Positions 52,072 through 64,000 of a DNA stretch of 64,000 nt are shown in pieces. This stretch comes from Blasia pusilla (taxonomy: Eukaryota > Marchantiophyta > Marchantiopsida > Blasiales), in the NCBI GenBank assembly GCA_050084515.1, contig CM114274.1, forward strand, positions 11,532,001 through 11,596,000, written 5' to 3'. Every line of letters begins with the position of its first letter. The first letter of the stretch is position 1. Below the pieces are notes generated by a model. It was not told the DNA's origin. It searched no databases and was given only the letters and a program-made list of their open reading frames with translations. The position numbers were made by a program, and so were the translations under genes.

Positions 52072-55000
52072 AAGTCCGGGTGATTTGAGTTGCTCTTTCT
52101 TTTTTGCAATCTCTTATTTGAACCTCTGGGTTTCTTATCATATCTCCATATATATGACAGGTTGTTCTCCTTTTTTTCCTTATGTGTGATGACTCATATC
52201 TTCCAACTCTTCCTCTACTAGATGATTGTCTCCTATTAATTTCAGTCGCTCTTTCTTTTTTCTCACCTCTGATCAGAATGGAACTTGTGGGTTTCCTCTC
52301 ATATCTTCATATGTAGGTCAAGTTATTTCCTTTGGTTTTTCAGTGGACAAGTCTGTGAATAAGCGTATTGGCAAGTCACCTCTACTCTCTCTGAGTTCCT
52401 TTATCTCCAAGACTATCATGATTGGATGTTGAATTTTGACAAAGTGTTGAGAATGAGGCTAGGAGTCTTGGATTAAGAGCCCAAAATATTTTCATCTATT
52501 GAGAAGATTGATCCTTGTGTCCTTGTCTGATCCGTAAATCTGGCTTACACACATAGTTTAGTAAGAACTTTGATACCCTTCACTTCCTGATCTTGCTTAC
52601 ACATAGGCCGATTCAAGCATGTCCGAAGCAGGCTTCACATCTTGGTCTGAAAAAATAAGGTTAGTTTTTTCCCCAATTTAGTCCACTTAGATCTTGCTTC
52701 TAAATATTTCTTGCATTTGAGATAGAGAATAATCTTCGAAAATAGAAGAATGTTTTGAAGAGAGGTTAAGAATTTTGTCCTTTTTTTTTAAGAGAGACTC
52801 TCCTCTCTTCCTCTCTCTTGCTAGAATACCAACGCCTATTCCCTCATAGCAGAGGGTGGATGTGACTCGATATGCCGATGTAGATTCAAGAGTGGAGTTT
52901 TAGGCCGGATAAGTTATTTTTACTCTAATTTTGTTGTGGGGTCTCAATGTATATGCGGGAGTGCATTTTGTTTATGGAAGGATAGGCCGGTGTGTTGGGA
53001 AGATCGATCGGTGTTCTATGGTGTGTAGATATGACCAGCGATATGGATTGCGTAGGGATATGTTTGCGCACAATAGATTGCGACAATCACTATATTAAGC
53101 AAATGGACCTAAATAATTTTATTCAATTTATGAGAAATAATGCCCCAATTTGTAAGTTGGCATGTTTCCTTGCTATTGAAGATTATTATCATATTTTATA
53201 GGCCATTTGTATTGCTTAAGAATTAGATTTGGTTTGAAAAGATTTGGGTAGAATAGAATGTATCTTAATCATATTTTTGCAATGTCATAATATTTTCAAA
53301 TTCATCAAGAATCATTATGCTACAAATTGTATATTTTTGGACCTATTCTCTAATGGATTGATGTTGCTTCTACTCGTAAAGACAAGATTTGCAAGAAATT
53401 ACATATGTTTGGATTGCTTTTTTAAGCTCTCATTATATTTGATGTGTAAAATAATTAGTGAGAAATTTAAAACTTTCATTAGTGGTGCTAATGGAAGACA
53501 AGGTCTAAGGTAGAGAGTCTCCTAAAAATAGTTTTGGATACTGGATTTTGGGTCAATGTGCATGATCTTTGGGAGATTTCTTGGAATTATATACCTTAAA
53601 AAGATTGGTGGACGATTTTAAGGAAATCACTAGGGAAATCTACTATCGAATTTTGTCTTTGAAGAATAAGATGAAGACTATATTGAATAAGCCCAATCGT
53701 GCTAGCAATCTTATCACCAAGGGATTATCGAATTAGATGGCCCAGTCTCTTGATACGAGGTGGAGGGCATGGAATAATTTTTTGCATTATACTACTATGT
53801 TGCTCAATTCTAAATATTTATGCTCCAAAGAGCACAAGCAATATATTTTTGTGACTAAGTGCATGCAATGCCTCACAATCTTTTTAAACCTATGGGCATG
53901 CAGATGTTGGAGTTAAAAGGTGACACTGTATGATCTTTCAAAGTCAATTGTCTAATAGGGCGTAATACCATTTGCTCTCAAGAGGGTGCATTCCAGAACA
54001 TAGGTTGTGAATTTTATACCACAACTTAAAATGGGCATGAATGATTGATATCTTATAAAGACTCAACTCCCAAGTTGCAATGCATTATTATATGTGTTTT
54101 GATGCACATAATCATTGCATCTGCTTGCTTGCGGGAGAAGTTGGAGTTCTCATAGATTCATTCCTAATCAACATAGGAATCTATTGAAAGCTTCCACCAC
54201 AAATTATTTGGCATGGTTTACGTGTTTTGTAATGATCGTATGAAAATCAAGCATCCAAGCTTTGCACTCAATGCATATGTGACTTACATAAGTACAATAG
54301 ATCAAGAGGCCAGCAATTAAGAGATGTTTTGAAAGCGTCACGGTTAGAAATATGGCACAAGAAGTTGAGAAGAGGAATGACTTATAGGACAAATGAACCC
54401 ACTTGAGAAGGACATGCTTGAGACCTCAATCACTAATGAAGAAAGGATTAGTATATTAGTATATAGATTACCCAATTAGTATGTAGATTTCCTTCCATAG
54501 CGACATTGTTATGGTTGACATGTGGGGAGTCGAGCTCGACGATGACTTACAAGACAATGATTTTGAGGAAGACGAGCCCAATCCATATGAAGAATTTGCA
54601 AGAAAAGATTAGTAGTTGGCATCAAGGATTGCGAGGCATTTTAATCTCAATATGATAGCAATGAAAGGGACATATTGGGGAAGAAGGTATGGAAGGATAA
54701 TCATCTCATAAATTTAATCGAAGAAGAGTAACATGCCCAAGACCAAACACATGATCGGATGGAGGAGAATGCAATGAGGGCAAGTAGATTAGATTTGCAA
54801 CATACTCGAAGTAAAGCCAATTTACAACCCACTTTGTCTACATTGAATCCAATAGAAAATACTTTCTTGCAAAGATTACACATAGGGAAAAAACCACTTG
54901 AAGAGTCATGTATTCTTTTGAACCCATTACTTTATCTAATATGGTTATTAGCCTAGAGCTAGACGATTCACAAAATTTAGATTAATCTTTGAAGAAAACA

Positions 55001-56655
55001 ACTATATTCAATGGCAAGTCAAAAGGGAAAGGAAGATGTTTGTAGCCTTCAAGGCTCTCAAAGCTTCATGCATTTTCTTTTCTTTTCAATATAGATCTTT
55101 CTTTCTTTCTATTTTTACACGGTATAAAAGGATGAAATTTATATCATATGCTTTTAGTTTGCATATTTGTATACATATGTATTTTCATATTCTCTCATAT
55201 GCATTATTTGATCTCCACTGGATCTTTGGTCCACTTGTTCTTGGAATTATTTCTAACGTTCTTGCAAATCTATATTATTATGGGAGAGTGCATTCTTGAT
55301 TTGCAAACATTTCTCTCCTTGACATGTGGCAACTGGGCAACAAGAAAATATTTCAGATGCTACAGGCAACAAGAAATTTTTTTGAATTTATGTGTAGCAT
55401 CATTAATCTCTTCCCTTCACGGGCTATACACTAGCTCTTCAAACAATTTTTTATTTTCGATGCATTGCACGAGCACCTTACTAGTGGATAACTAATCCAA
55501 ACTCCAACAATGCAAAGGTAATTATAGATCTTAGTGATTTGATTTCCAAAAAGATCGTGTGTATTTTTTATTTTTTTCCAAGTATATGCTTTTGCCCTGA
55601 AACTTTGTCAACTTCTTTTTTGGAATGTTTCCAAAACCCTTGAAAATTTCCAACTTTTTTATGGAAGTGTTTCCAAAAATCATGAAATTTTTTATGGCAA
55701 ATGGAAGTTCAACCTAAAAGTCCAAAAATTTAAAGGTCCTTTTAGATCTTAGTGATTACATTAGGAAAGAAAAAAGGCAATTTTTTTAAAAGAGTGTTTA
55801 CCTTGAAAAGTTTGTTATTGCAATTTTCTTATTTTCTACTTGTATTAATTTTTTGCCTATGCGATACACTCAATTATAAGGGTGGGAAAAGAAATCTCAC
55901 AAATGGAGAATATAAAATGAAGTTTTTACATATACTTTGAATGTATAGAGAGTAATATCATAAAAATTGATGGATGAAAACCTCATCTCCCTCATTTATT
56001 AAAAAAAAGGTGAAGCTTATTTTGTAACCCTTCTAATCTTGCAAATATGGAAAATAGTAAATTGTTTCCGGTACAAAGCACTCAATCATACGCGTGGAAA
56101 TGAAAAGACCCTACAAAGGAGAATATAATGTGAGCTTATTGGACATAAGTAATTTTTGCTCCTTCTATGCATTTGATTAGATTTATGGACATGACAATAA
56201 TCGTAATCAACTTCTTTATTTAGTTATATATTTTTTCTTTCCTGATTACTTTTGGATGAAATAAGTTATCACAAATTTTCTATCCATTCTGATTTCTAAA
56301 TTAAGAGAGGGAAATTACTTATTTTGACCCAATTTTTTTCAAAATGTAGTTTGAATTTCTCTCCCATCCAAGATTTCAAAAAAAATAAAAATCACATTCA
56401 TCCTTTTGAAGAATATTTATATTTCCACTCTTCTTTTAGTATCCTTTCTCATTTCTTCAAAATAACATGTTATTTCTCCTCCAAAATAAACTATAAATTT
56501 AATATTTAAATAATATTTTGAAATTAAAAAAAATTAATTTTTGAAAAAAAAATGCATAGGATTTGATTTTTTGTAGTCTAACTGTACTGGGATGGACTTC
56601 CTCTTATTATTTACTCATATTGTTTAATATCGTATTTGTGGAATCTAAGTATGTG
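52072..56655. other. AT-rich region, no gene recognised
   Basis: Short degenerate frames only (for example 53244-53513, 54759-54956, 55148-55495), hydrophobic or low complexity. Some stretches (54390-54960) read weakly coding on + but with many stops and no recognisable family. Confidence 0.45.
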
Positions 56656-56952
56656 CATGGTTGCACCAAAACGGACAAGTCCTTCCTTAAGATGGATATG
56701 GATGGACATGTCCACGGACATGGGTTCCAAGAGGTAGGCCCACTTTTAGGCTATGATGGAATAAAAGCAAGGATGAGAGGAGCAATGAGGGAGGAGGGAA
56801 TGACGGTGGAGGGAGGAAGAAATAGAGGAGTATGGAACACGGAGGCAAGTAAGTGGAATGAGAAAGAAGAGAAAGGTGGGGCCCATATAGACAAGTCCTT
56901 CCATAAAACGGACATAAGTCCGCGGAAACGGACTTTGTCCACATGCAACCTT
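56656..56952. mobile_element. Mutator-like MITE, second copy (297 bp, opposite orientation)
   Basis: Begins CATGGTTGCACC with ACGGACAAGTCC and ends GGACTTTGTCC then CATGCAACCTT. Relative to 23772-24131 it is inverted and internally shorter. The flanks AAGTATGTG (56647-56655) and GAGTACGTG (56953-56961) match at 7 of 9 positions, an aged 9-bp target duplication. Confidence 0.78.
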
Positions 56953-57309
56953 GAGTACGTGGCAAGCATATTAAAACAAAAAATCAAATCATGACAAAGT
57001 ACCAACATAGATTAGAAAATATATATAATAAATTAAATTTGATGGTAATATACCTTTGTTGAAGCCTATTTTGTTATTGTGGATGTCCTTGGAACAAATG
57101 TATCTAGATTTATATCATGTTTGTACAATGGAAGACCATGGGTAATTTGCAATTATTGACCCACATGAGTAGTTGGCCTAGTTGCACGTCCCTTTCTTGT
57201 TTTGCTATGAGAAGTCATTTTACTTGTCTCAAAGTAGAAGCATGTAATTGTTAGTTTATTAGTGTGCAACTGTAAAAACTTTGAAATCCTCACGTCGGAG
57301 TTTCCCGAG

Positions 57310-57480
57310 TGTCTATTTTTTTTGTCTTGCTCTTACTCTTGATAACATAACACATACTAGACCAATTGCAAAAATTGATTTAACAACCAATATACAACAA
57401 TCTTCTATAGTGGCTCCTTGGATTTTATGTCCTATTATGGCATAACCAAGCACTAGCGGGAATGTTATTTTAACATATTT
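57310..57480 (-). pseudogene. PIF1-type helicase C-terminal remnant
   Basis: Minus-strand translation: TFPLVLGYAIIGHKIQGATI, then FAIGLVCVMLSRVRARQKK before a TAG. This matches the last helicase motifs of the PIF1 family (YAITxHKxQGxT and YVALSRV). PIF1-like helicases occur as host enzymes and as part of Helitron transposons; the isolated, decayed state in AT-rich DNA suggests the latter. No upstream helicase motifs or Rep domain were found. Confidence 0.6.
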
Positions 57481-59460
57481 TTTTTATATAAATCATACTT
57501 AAGAGTTGCAAATTTAGATCTAGTGATGTCTATTGATTTACCACTTGATTAAATCTGCACTACAATTGTAACAAGTTCATCATCATTATGAATTTTTTTA
57601 AAGAATTTTCTTAATTAAAATAAATAAATATCTATGCTATCAACAAAGCCTTCCTCTCTTATAGAAGGTCTGAAAAGAAGTAGATCCTTTTCTTGGAGTT
57701 TTGGATGTTAGTGGATTCTCTATATAGCGTAAGTGATGTTTGCTCATCTAATATTGGAGGTTCTATGCCTTCCACAAAACTACCACAAAAAATCCTCAAC
57801 CATCTAACATTATAATTTCACTCATATCCACACAATGTGAAGCGTTCATTCAAGTCATGTTATCTCATCATAATCCATTCCCAAAGGTCCAATTCCACAC
57901 TTGTATAAATTAAGGCACATATTAAAATATTACTATTATCTCTCTTTTGGTCCAAATCTAAAATGCAATCTTTAGAAATTTCCATACCATAAGAGGCCAG
58001 GTCCTAAAATTATTATGGGATTTAGTTGGATTAAATAAGTGCTTCAAGTTGTGGATAATTATCAAAATAGTACTTCTTGATAGGTGCCTAGAGGAGGGCA
58101 ATCTGATCACCTTCAACCTATGATCCGATTGCTAGCTAGCTCTTAATGCAATGCTCAAGAACCGTATTTTGTATACCAATTTGTGCCCAATAATTTTCCC
58201 CACTACATCTCTATATTCCAGTAATTTCCATGCATTTGGGATTGCTGAATCAATGTCAATTTCTAGTTTACTCCTCGCTAAAAGAATGAGGTGTGCATCA
58301 ATGATTATGGCATTGATCTTGCCCGAGTTCTTGCCTACAGAGAAGATGAATGATTGCATTCTCCAATCACCAAGCCCAATAAAAAATGGTAAGGTTGATG
58401 TGTATAAGACGTGTGTACACTTTGGCTATGGTGTCAGTTCTACACTTGGGAAAATTCAAGATTTATGCTAAAACAATAAATCTTTGGTGGTATAAACTTA
58501 TACCACCAAACCATATTTTGTGCAATTCTAGATGAAAATTTCTAGGTTCGGACTTTCCGCTCAAGCCTTACTTTTAAATGTCCTATTGAAATATCTTCCT
58601 TAGATATTATATACATCATCTTTCAATTTTGTTGCTCGAAACCTATTAGATGGGTAGAAATAGAAAAAAGAAACGAATAGGGATTTTAGTGGAATATATA
58701 TTAATCAATTACTAATTATTTTAACATTATAATGGATGATTATAAATATTAATAAAATATGATTAGTAACTAAAATTTTAGAATTTTTACCTCAATTAAT
58801 ATCTGATGAAAAAATTCAGTGGAGGAGTAGATTTTTTCTAAATTTTATAGAAAAATAAAATTACTTAATGTATTGGAATATCATTTAAAAATGGAAATAA
58901 AATTTAAATTCAATTACATATGTCTTTTAATATTTTCTTGAAAACATATATTCATCCTATTTCATCCTATCATATAATCCTTCTCTTTATAATTATTACT
59001 TATGATATTCTATTTACATAAGAATTGATAAAAGCAATGTCCCGCTGATACGCCGGTTGAAAAGTAGAAGAATATATATTTTTTATTTTGGATTCAAAAA
59101 ATATTTTACATTCATGCTAAGATTTGCGGTGAACTTATATTTACATTATTTCGATTTAGTTCATGCAAAGGATAGAAGATGTGTCTGAATAGAATTTTGG
59201 AAGTTCTTACGACCATAACAATTTCATTTCAATCCCGTAATATTTGGGAAGTTCAGAATTTAGCGAGAATAAGTAATACGAATAATCTAGCTAAAATTTC
59301 TCTTCGTCAGCAGATGTAGACGTGAAAGTCCCGGGAAGCAAAATGGACAAAAGATACCTACACAAAATTCTAGCTGCGTATGGTCGATTCCTTCTACAAA
59401 GAGGGAATCTAATTTAACCACCTGCAAAATTGCTAGACTCAAACAATTAGCCATGATTCA
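57481..59460. other. AT-rich, no gene recognised
   Basis: The - strand frame at 58132-58359 has a protein-like translation (AIPNAWKLLEYRDVVGKIIG) but I cannot place it. It could be more of the helicase-bearing element. Confidence 0.35.
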
Positions 59461-59470
59461 AAATCGATAT

Positions 59471-59530
59471 CTTCCATCTACACCGAAGTTCTTCCATCTA
59501 CACCGAAGTTCTTCCATCCACACAGAGGAG
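59471..59530. repeat. 20-bp tandem repeat, three units
   Basis: CTTCCATCTACACCGAAGTT occurs at 59471-59490 and 59491-59510, with a diverged third unit at 59511-59530. It lies 3' of the S1-type gene, in its likely 3' untranslated region or just beyond. Confidence 0.85.
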
Positions 59531-59620
59531 AGCTACAAGTTCTTCCGCATTTTTCACGACGATGTATGCTTAAGCACATCAGTTTCAATTCAAAAATATA
59601 ACCAGGAGTATTTTGGAGCA

Positions 59621-60142
59621 CTAGCTCTGGTTACGATTTGAAAGTGCTCGAGCAGGAGGCGGAATCCAAATATCGTCCCCCACAGACCAATAGTGCACAA
59701 GCACATATTGATTTTCAGCAGTATTCAGCACCAGAAACCCACTTTGGTCCACAGTCCACGCGCAGTTGGTGTAGCAAGGAGCAACGTGCTCGCCCATCAC
59801 TCCGTATGGCGATTGCGAGGTGACAGACCCAGAACTTTCATACACAGGAAACCACTGAAAAGAATTCTGATTTTGAGCCCACAGAAAGTGGCAACTTATG
59901 TTGCTTATAGTCGCGTCCAGAATTGGTAGTTGCAATGTTTGCGTGCCATAAGTCTTCATGGGAAGATTTCCAAAATCTCTCTGCACCTCGCCGTTTGCGA
60001 AGGAGTAACAGTGAACATCCACTTCGTCTTGGATCATGACAGTGATGGAAATATCAGCGCTGACCACCGCGGGCAGTATTACTACGACGGCCCACGTCAA
60101 CTGCAAGAAAACGGTCACACTTTTCAAACTACCGCCAGCCAT
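59621..60142 (-). CDS. Plant self-incompatibility S1-family secreted protein
   Basis: Single uninterrupted frame of 173 residues. An N-terminal hydrophobic signal (VTVFLQLTWAVVVILPAVVS, about residues 9-28) is followed by the S1 fold: ISITVMIQDEVDVHCYSF, QTLQLPILDATISNISCHFL, WAQNQNSFQWFPVYES, CYTNCAWTVDQSGFLVLN. Four cysteines (HC, SC, CYTNC) fit the two disulfides of the family. S1-like (SPH) proteins are small secreted beta-sandwich proteins; a few act in pollen rejection, most have unknown signalling roles. The C-terminal 15-20 residues past the usual end (PPPARALSNRNQS) are extra. Start chosen at the first Met before the signal peptide. Two relatives lie upstream on the same strand. Confidence 0.88.
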   Translation of the reverse strand: MAGGSLKSVTVFLQLTWAVVVILPAVVSADISITVMIQDEVDVHCYSFANGEVQRDFGNLPMKTYGTQTLQLPILDATISNISCHFLWAQNQNSFQWFPVYESSGSVTSQSPYGVMGEHVAPCYTNCAWTVDQSGFLVLNTAENQYVLVHYWSVGDDIWIPPPARALSNRNQS

Positions 60143-62039
60143 ATTCTCTGACGGCTGAGAATGGAAGGTATGGATACTTCCGTGGCTCAGCTCTTAAATG
60201 TGCACCTTCCTTTCCTGTCTACAGACAAGGCGCCTGCATTAGAATTTCCAAGCAAACAAAGAGGGAGGATTAAAAGAGTAAGTCGGAACCGACAGTTATT
60301 ATGAACGTAACGAGATCAGAGATGAGATCTCAGGTTCAGAGATGACATTACATCGACTATCAGAGCGTATCTGCTCGGGAACAGAAGAAATAGGGCTGGA
60401 AAATGGTCAAGGGCACGTCATCGGAAGGTACTTTCAAACTATCAAAACGGGCATATGCTTCTCGGAGCTTCTGAAGCCACTACTACGCGGCTAAAGGTGA
60501 AAGGGCGTCTACGGGTATCGGATGGGCACATCAAAGAGAGAAGTAATCAGCGCGGTGGAAGTACGATCTACGAGAGTTCCATAAGTAACCAGAAAAACCT
60601 CAGGAGTACGTATATTACAGCTCCACAGTCAGGAAGTGAGGAAGAAAAAATCAGCAAAAGGGGACCGGCATGTACACATTCAAACTCACGACCACACAGA
60701 AATCAACCTCCAATAAGAGCGTGTCTGGGTTACGCACTGAAAGTCACGTATGCATACGCGCTCATCCCACCTGAAACACTACATGTGAGACTTTGCTGTC
60801 AACCACATACAGAGAGCGGAGGTAGATGCATACGATACTTACTTCGTGAAGCTATTCGAAGCAACGCACCTCCCGCACTCATCCTCCAAAGAATCACGAA
60901 AACTTTGGAGGGGTTCACTTTATACTTCCTGAAAGCGGCGAGAAGGCCCACCGTCTCACCGCTTCAGGATTTACAAAATATCCGCAGATTTGGCCAGCTG
61001 GGCATTTGGTGGCTCGCGGTCAAACACTTCAGTCCTATATATGGCAGTTAAGTTAAATTTAACTAAGCTTAACTGACCAGAGTGAGTCACAGAACAAGAT
61101 TATTCATGAGCTAGGCTAGAATTAGCACACAGGAAAGAAGATCTTCATTAGGGACTGAAGGAAAATTGCGAGAAATATCAAAATTCTTCATTCAGATTAA
61201 TTTGTATATCTTTCGGTGTGATTTTCATCATGGCTCGTGTTCTCATTCTGGAATGCCACGTTCTCCTTCGATTCTTGAATCCTCATCTTGTCCTAACTAT
61301 CTTTCTCCTGTATCAACTCCATCGCTTGAGGTGAAGGATTTGAGCAAAACTTGTGGTGACGCCTTAATATCTCTGATCTCCGCCATTTGTAGTTTGGTTT
61401 CCCCGTCTAATTTTCCACGTCATCAAGCCCATCGACCGTTAATGTCCTTCTTCACCGTCCCCTTCGTGATCGTTCTCCCTCTACCACACGACCCATCGCG
61501 CAATTATTTTGCCTACATTTAGGTGACGGGGATCTTCTCATAACATCTATTTGCCGCGCGACAAATATCCACAATCTTCGGTCTCCGCGGACCATTACCA
61601 CTCGGAATTTGAAATCCGAAATTGAAATCATTTTTTTTCAGTGATTTTTCCTCTAGTTTTGTATATTTTCCAACCGCAAGTTTTCATAGCGAATTTTCAC
61701 GTGGAAGTTTCCTCAAATGAGAAATTGACAGTGGTAGAAATTGCCTGATGAAATCAGGCAATTTTTCCACGAATCGGACAAAAACACTTGACGAACTAAA
61801 ATAACAAACTCGAAGTCACGCTTGTTTGTAAAGATTTTCAAAGGCTGCTTTGATTGCAATACATGTATAATCCAAAAGAATAAATAAATCAAATAAGAAC
61901 ATGAGCTCCATAAAATAAACCAAACTATGTATTCTTCGATCAGGATTACCAGCTACAAACGTCATTAAGATAATACTTCCATTTCGACGGCTGGAATTAC
62001 CATTTCGATCAAGGATCTCGATTCGGCGGGTGAATCTGA
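60143..62039. other. Intergenic region between S1-type genes
   Basis: The first 150 bp are the promoter of the S1-type gene at 60142: CATTTAAGAGCTGAG about 50-60 bp upstream of the ATG could serve as TATA-like element, and the block around AGTATCCATAC is conserved upstream of the pseudogene (62490-62550). An open + frame of 198 codons (60455-61051) and one of 118 codons (61166-61522) have no recognisable domains. Confidence 0.45.
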
Positions 62040-62410
62040 TCATCGTCCCGGAAAGACGAACCGGTACACGAGCCCACTCTGAATGCTAGTGGTTTTCTAC
62101 AGCAGAAATTCACTTTGGTCCGCTGTCTAGACGAGAACAGACACGGGCCATGGACATTCTATCCAATGATTGTGAGGTGGCTCACTCTGAACTTTTCATG
62201 CATAGGGAACCAATGAAACGTTTTCTCGTTGTGAGCCCACAGAAAGACCCAAACTCGTCCCAAACTGATGGCTGCATTTTCTGGATGCCATAAACCGTCA
62301 CGGGATTATTTTCCAAGCCCCTCTGCAGAGTCTGCACGTTGCCGTTTGCGAGGGAGTAGTAGTGAACCAATATTAGCTATAGCTGTCAGGACGATCTTTA
62401 CTATAAACAG
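62040..62410 (-). pseudogene. S1-family pseudogene
   Basis: Pieces of the same protein in different frames: VHYYSLANGNVQ, NNPVTVYGIQKMQ, then FLWAHNEKTFHWFPMHEKF (compare FLWAQNQNSFQWFPVYES in the intact gene) and WTADQSEFLL. At least two frameshifts and stops, and the first Cys (HCYS) is Tyr. The 5' flank resembles that of the intact gene, supporting tandem duplication. Confidence 0.82.
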
Positions 62411-63568
62411 CTCAAGTGAAGTGTATGATAACGGCCACACTTGTCAACTCTTCTGTTCCCGTATTCGCAGTCATAGAGGCCGAGAGATCGATAAGTATGG
62501 ATTCTACCGTACGTCAGCTCTCGGAGGTCTAGCTTCCTTTCCCGTCAGCAGAGTAGGATCCGTGACGGCTTCCTGCCAATGAAGAGGAAAGGCCAACCAA
62601 ACGAGCAGGGGCTCGTTGGAAGCGGCCCAAGGTGCAAAACAGAGTGAATCAGGAGAGACGAGAAAGGAACTGTGGAGACCGTCTCCTCACAGAGATTTTT
62701 GGGTTTGTGCATCTTTCAGCGCGATTTCGTTCAGTTGTACTAATATTGTTCCAACCACAAAATTCAGATGACACGTCTGGATTTTACACGTCTATTTCCT
62801 TGTGCTGGCCCGAATAATGTATGCAAATCGTATCTGGCCAATACTTAACGGAAGCAAGAAGAATCTACAGAGTAAGCTCTTGGACCCGAGCAAAAGACGT
62901 CGTAGGTTCTTCATACATGCACTGAACGAAATTAGACAATTCGGAATCCCAATTCTTCAACATGCAAGTCAAGTTACCATTTATTATGTTGCGTATAATT
63001 TCATGTCCGATGTGTCTTAGAAATACACTTTGCCAGCTGATCAACCTTCCATGATTTGCAATCCATGGAAAGCCTCCGTCCGATTTAAGACTTCTACATC
63101 GCGAGAAACAAAGAACTTTAAAGATATGAAGTTTGAAGGCACATCCAGAAACTCAAGGATGCCCTCGAAAGCCAAATTATGTATAAAAGTGATGAAAAAG
63201 TCCCTCCTGACCCCTTTTCAAGGACGGGATGACTGCAAGTTCTGATTCACTTCAGAGCTCTCTTCAAGAACAGAATGAATTCAAGTTGCTCAGTGACTTC
63301 AGAGCCCTCTTCAAAAACAGGATGAATTCAAGTTCCTGCACAATGGTCCACTAAAGAAGTTAAACACGTATACAGTCTCTCAAATTCGCATTAGGTATAT
63401 TTGTTTCCGCCTACCATTACGTATCCAAATCAACTTCACTACACTGAGTACTTGACTAACAACTTCTATCAGGATTCACTCGTCAATGATATCGCAATCT
63501 GCTGTAAAGCGGATGATAAACAAGTGAAACAACAATGAGTAAACCGCAGAAACGTGCGAATTACCTCA
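62411..63568. other. Intergenic region with a 47-bp tandem repeat
   Basis: Two units at about 63250-63343 (CTTCAGAGC...GAATTCAAGTT, period 47 bp), preceded by partial similarity. Otherwise no gene recognised. Confidence 0.55.
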
Positions 63569-64000
63569 TCAAAGAGCTGGCGCCGTCCGAATTTCATCCC
63601 GAACGTCCCAACGGTACACCAGCACATTCTGATCGTCAGCGGTATTCAGCAGCAGAAACCCAGTTTGGTCCACAGTCCAGCGACAGTCAGAGAAGCAAGT
63701 AGCAACTGCATCGACGGCCACTCCAAATTCCAAGGGACCCGACTTTTCGAAAACGGCGAACATCTGAAAGGCGTTCTTATTCTGAGCCCACAGAAAGTGG
63801 CAGCTGATGTTGCTCGTGGTTGCGTCCAAAATTGGTAGTTCCAACGTTGGCGTGCCATAGACGCTCATCTGAACATTTCCAAAGTCCCTCTGCAACACAT
63901 CGCCTGCAAAGGAGTAACAGTGAACATCCAGGTTGTCTTGGATCATGACATTGATGGAAACACCAGCACTGGTCATCGGGGCCATGAAGATAATCAGAGT
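63569..64000 (-). CDS. S1-family secreted protein, 5' end beyond the window
   Basis: The frame is open from the window edge (64000) to the TGA at 63569. The first visible residues, TLIIFMAPMTSAG, are the end of a signal peptide, so the true start lies outside. The S1 core follows: VSINVMIQDNLDVHCYSF, LELPILDATTSNISCHFLWA, QNKNAFQMFAVFEKSG, CFSDCRWTVDQTGFLLLN, with the four cysteines kept. About 142 residues are visible. Closely related to the gene at 59621-60142 (shared LPILDAT.SNISCHFLWAQN). Confidence 0.87.
   Translation of the reverse strand, partial: TLIIFMAPMTSAGVSINVMIQDNLDVHCYSFAGDVLQRDFGNVQMSVYGTPTLELPILDATTSNISCHFLWAQNKNAFQMFAVFEKSGPLEFGVAVDAVATCFSDCRWTVDQTGFLLLNTADDQNVLVYRWDVRDEIRTAPAL

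Noticed and set aside
60455-61051. 198-codon + strand frame as a gene
   Set aside because: No recognisable domain, unusual composition, no relative in the window. Kept only as a remark in the intergenic entry.
1-64000. tRNA, rRNA or other structural RNA genes
   Set aside because: I looked for cloverleaf-like and rRNA-like conserved stretches and saw none; a covariance-model search would be needed to be certain.

Overview
This window looks like nuclear DNA of a land plant. It carries a dirigent-family gene, a cluster of plant self-incompatibility S1-type secreted proteins, CACTA (tnp2) transposase remnants and Ty3/gypsy elements, one family of which has a chromodomain. I cannot fix the lineage from sequence alone. 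The window is gene-poor and dominated by decayed or nested mobile elements, and most reading frames are broken.

Layout, left to right. 1-4078: the 3' part of a Ty3/gypsy chromovirus (family A, copy A1, + strand) ending in a complete LTR. 4079-7000: two CACTA transposase fragments in opposite orientations. 7.6-13.3 kb: AT-rich non-coding DNA with several perfect fold-back hairpins and a diverged repeat. 13354-14037: a dirigent gene broken by one in-frame TGA. 14344-14580: a perfect 79-bp triplication carrying a palindromic ACGT site and a TATA-like box. 16.2-21.4 kb: an unrecognised, decayed gene region studded with about 22 copies of a 27-bp palindrome; four further copies lie at 51.8-52.1 kb. 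21.4-51 kb: a nest of a second Ty3/gypsy family (B). 51-59 kb: AT-rich DNA with a Mutator-like MITE and a PIF1-type helicase remnant. 59.6-64 kb: three S1-type genes on the - strand (one intact, one pseudogene, one cut by the window edge).

The most unusual system is family B. Read on the - strand its domain order is gag, aspartic protease, a cytosine-5 DNA methyltransferase of the DRM/Dnmt3 type, reverse transcriptase, RNase H, integrase and a C-terminal PHD-like zinc finger. The main copy is interrupted inside gag by a full-length family A element (33147-40364) with a clear 5-bp target duplication (AACGG). Its RT has lost the block with the catalytic YxDD motif, and several frames carry stops. 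This - strand copy itself separates the two halves of a + strand family B copy (gag at 24.9-26.6 kb, protease at 44.6-45.3 kb). A further 3' fragment lies at 46.1-48.3 kb and abuts a 2.7-kb fold-back made of two inverted LTRs.

Two retroelement families with different chromatin modules (chromodomain in A, PHD finger plus methyltransferase in B) therefore sit in one nest. The other strong signal is the 27-bp palindrome, whose copies show paired changes in both arms.
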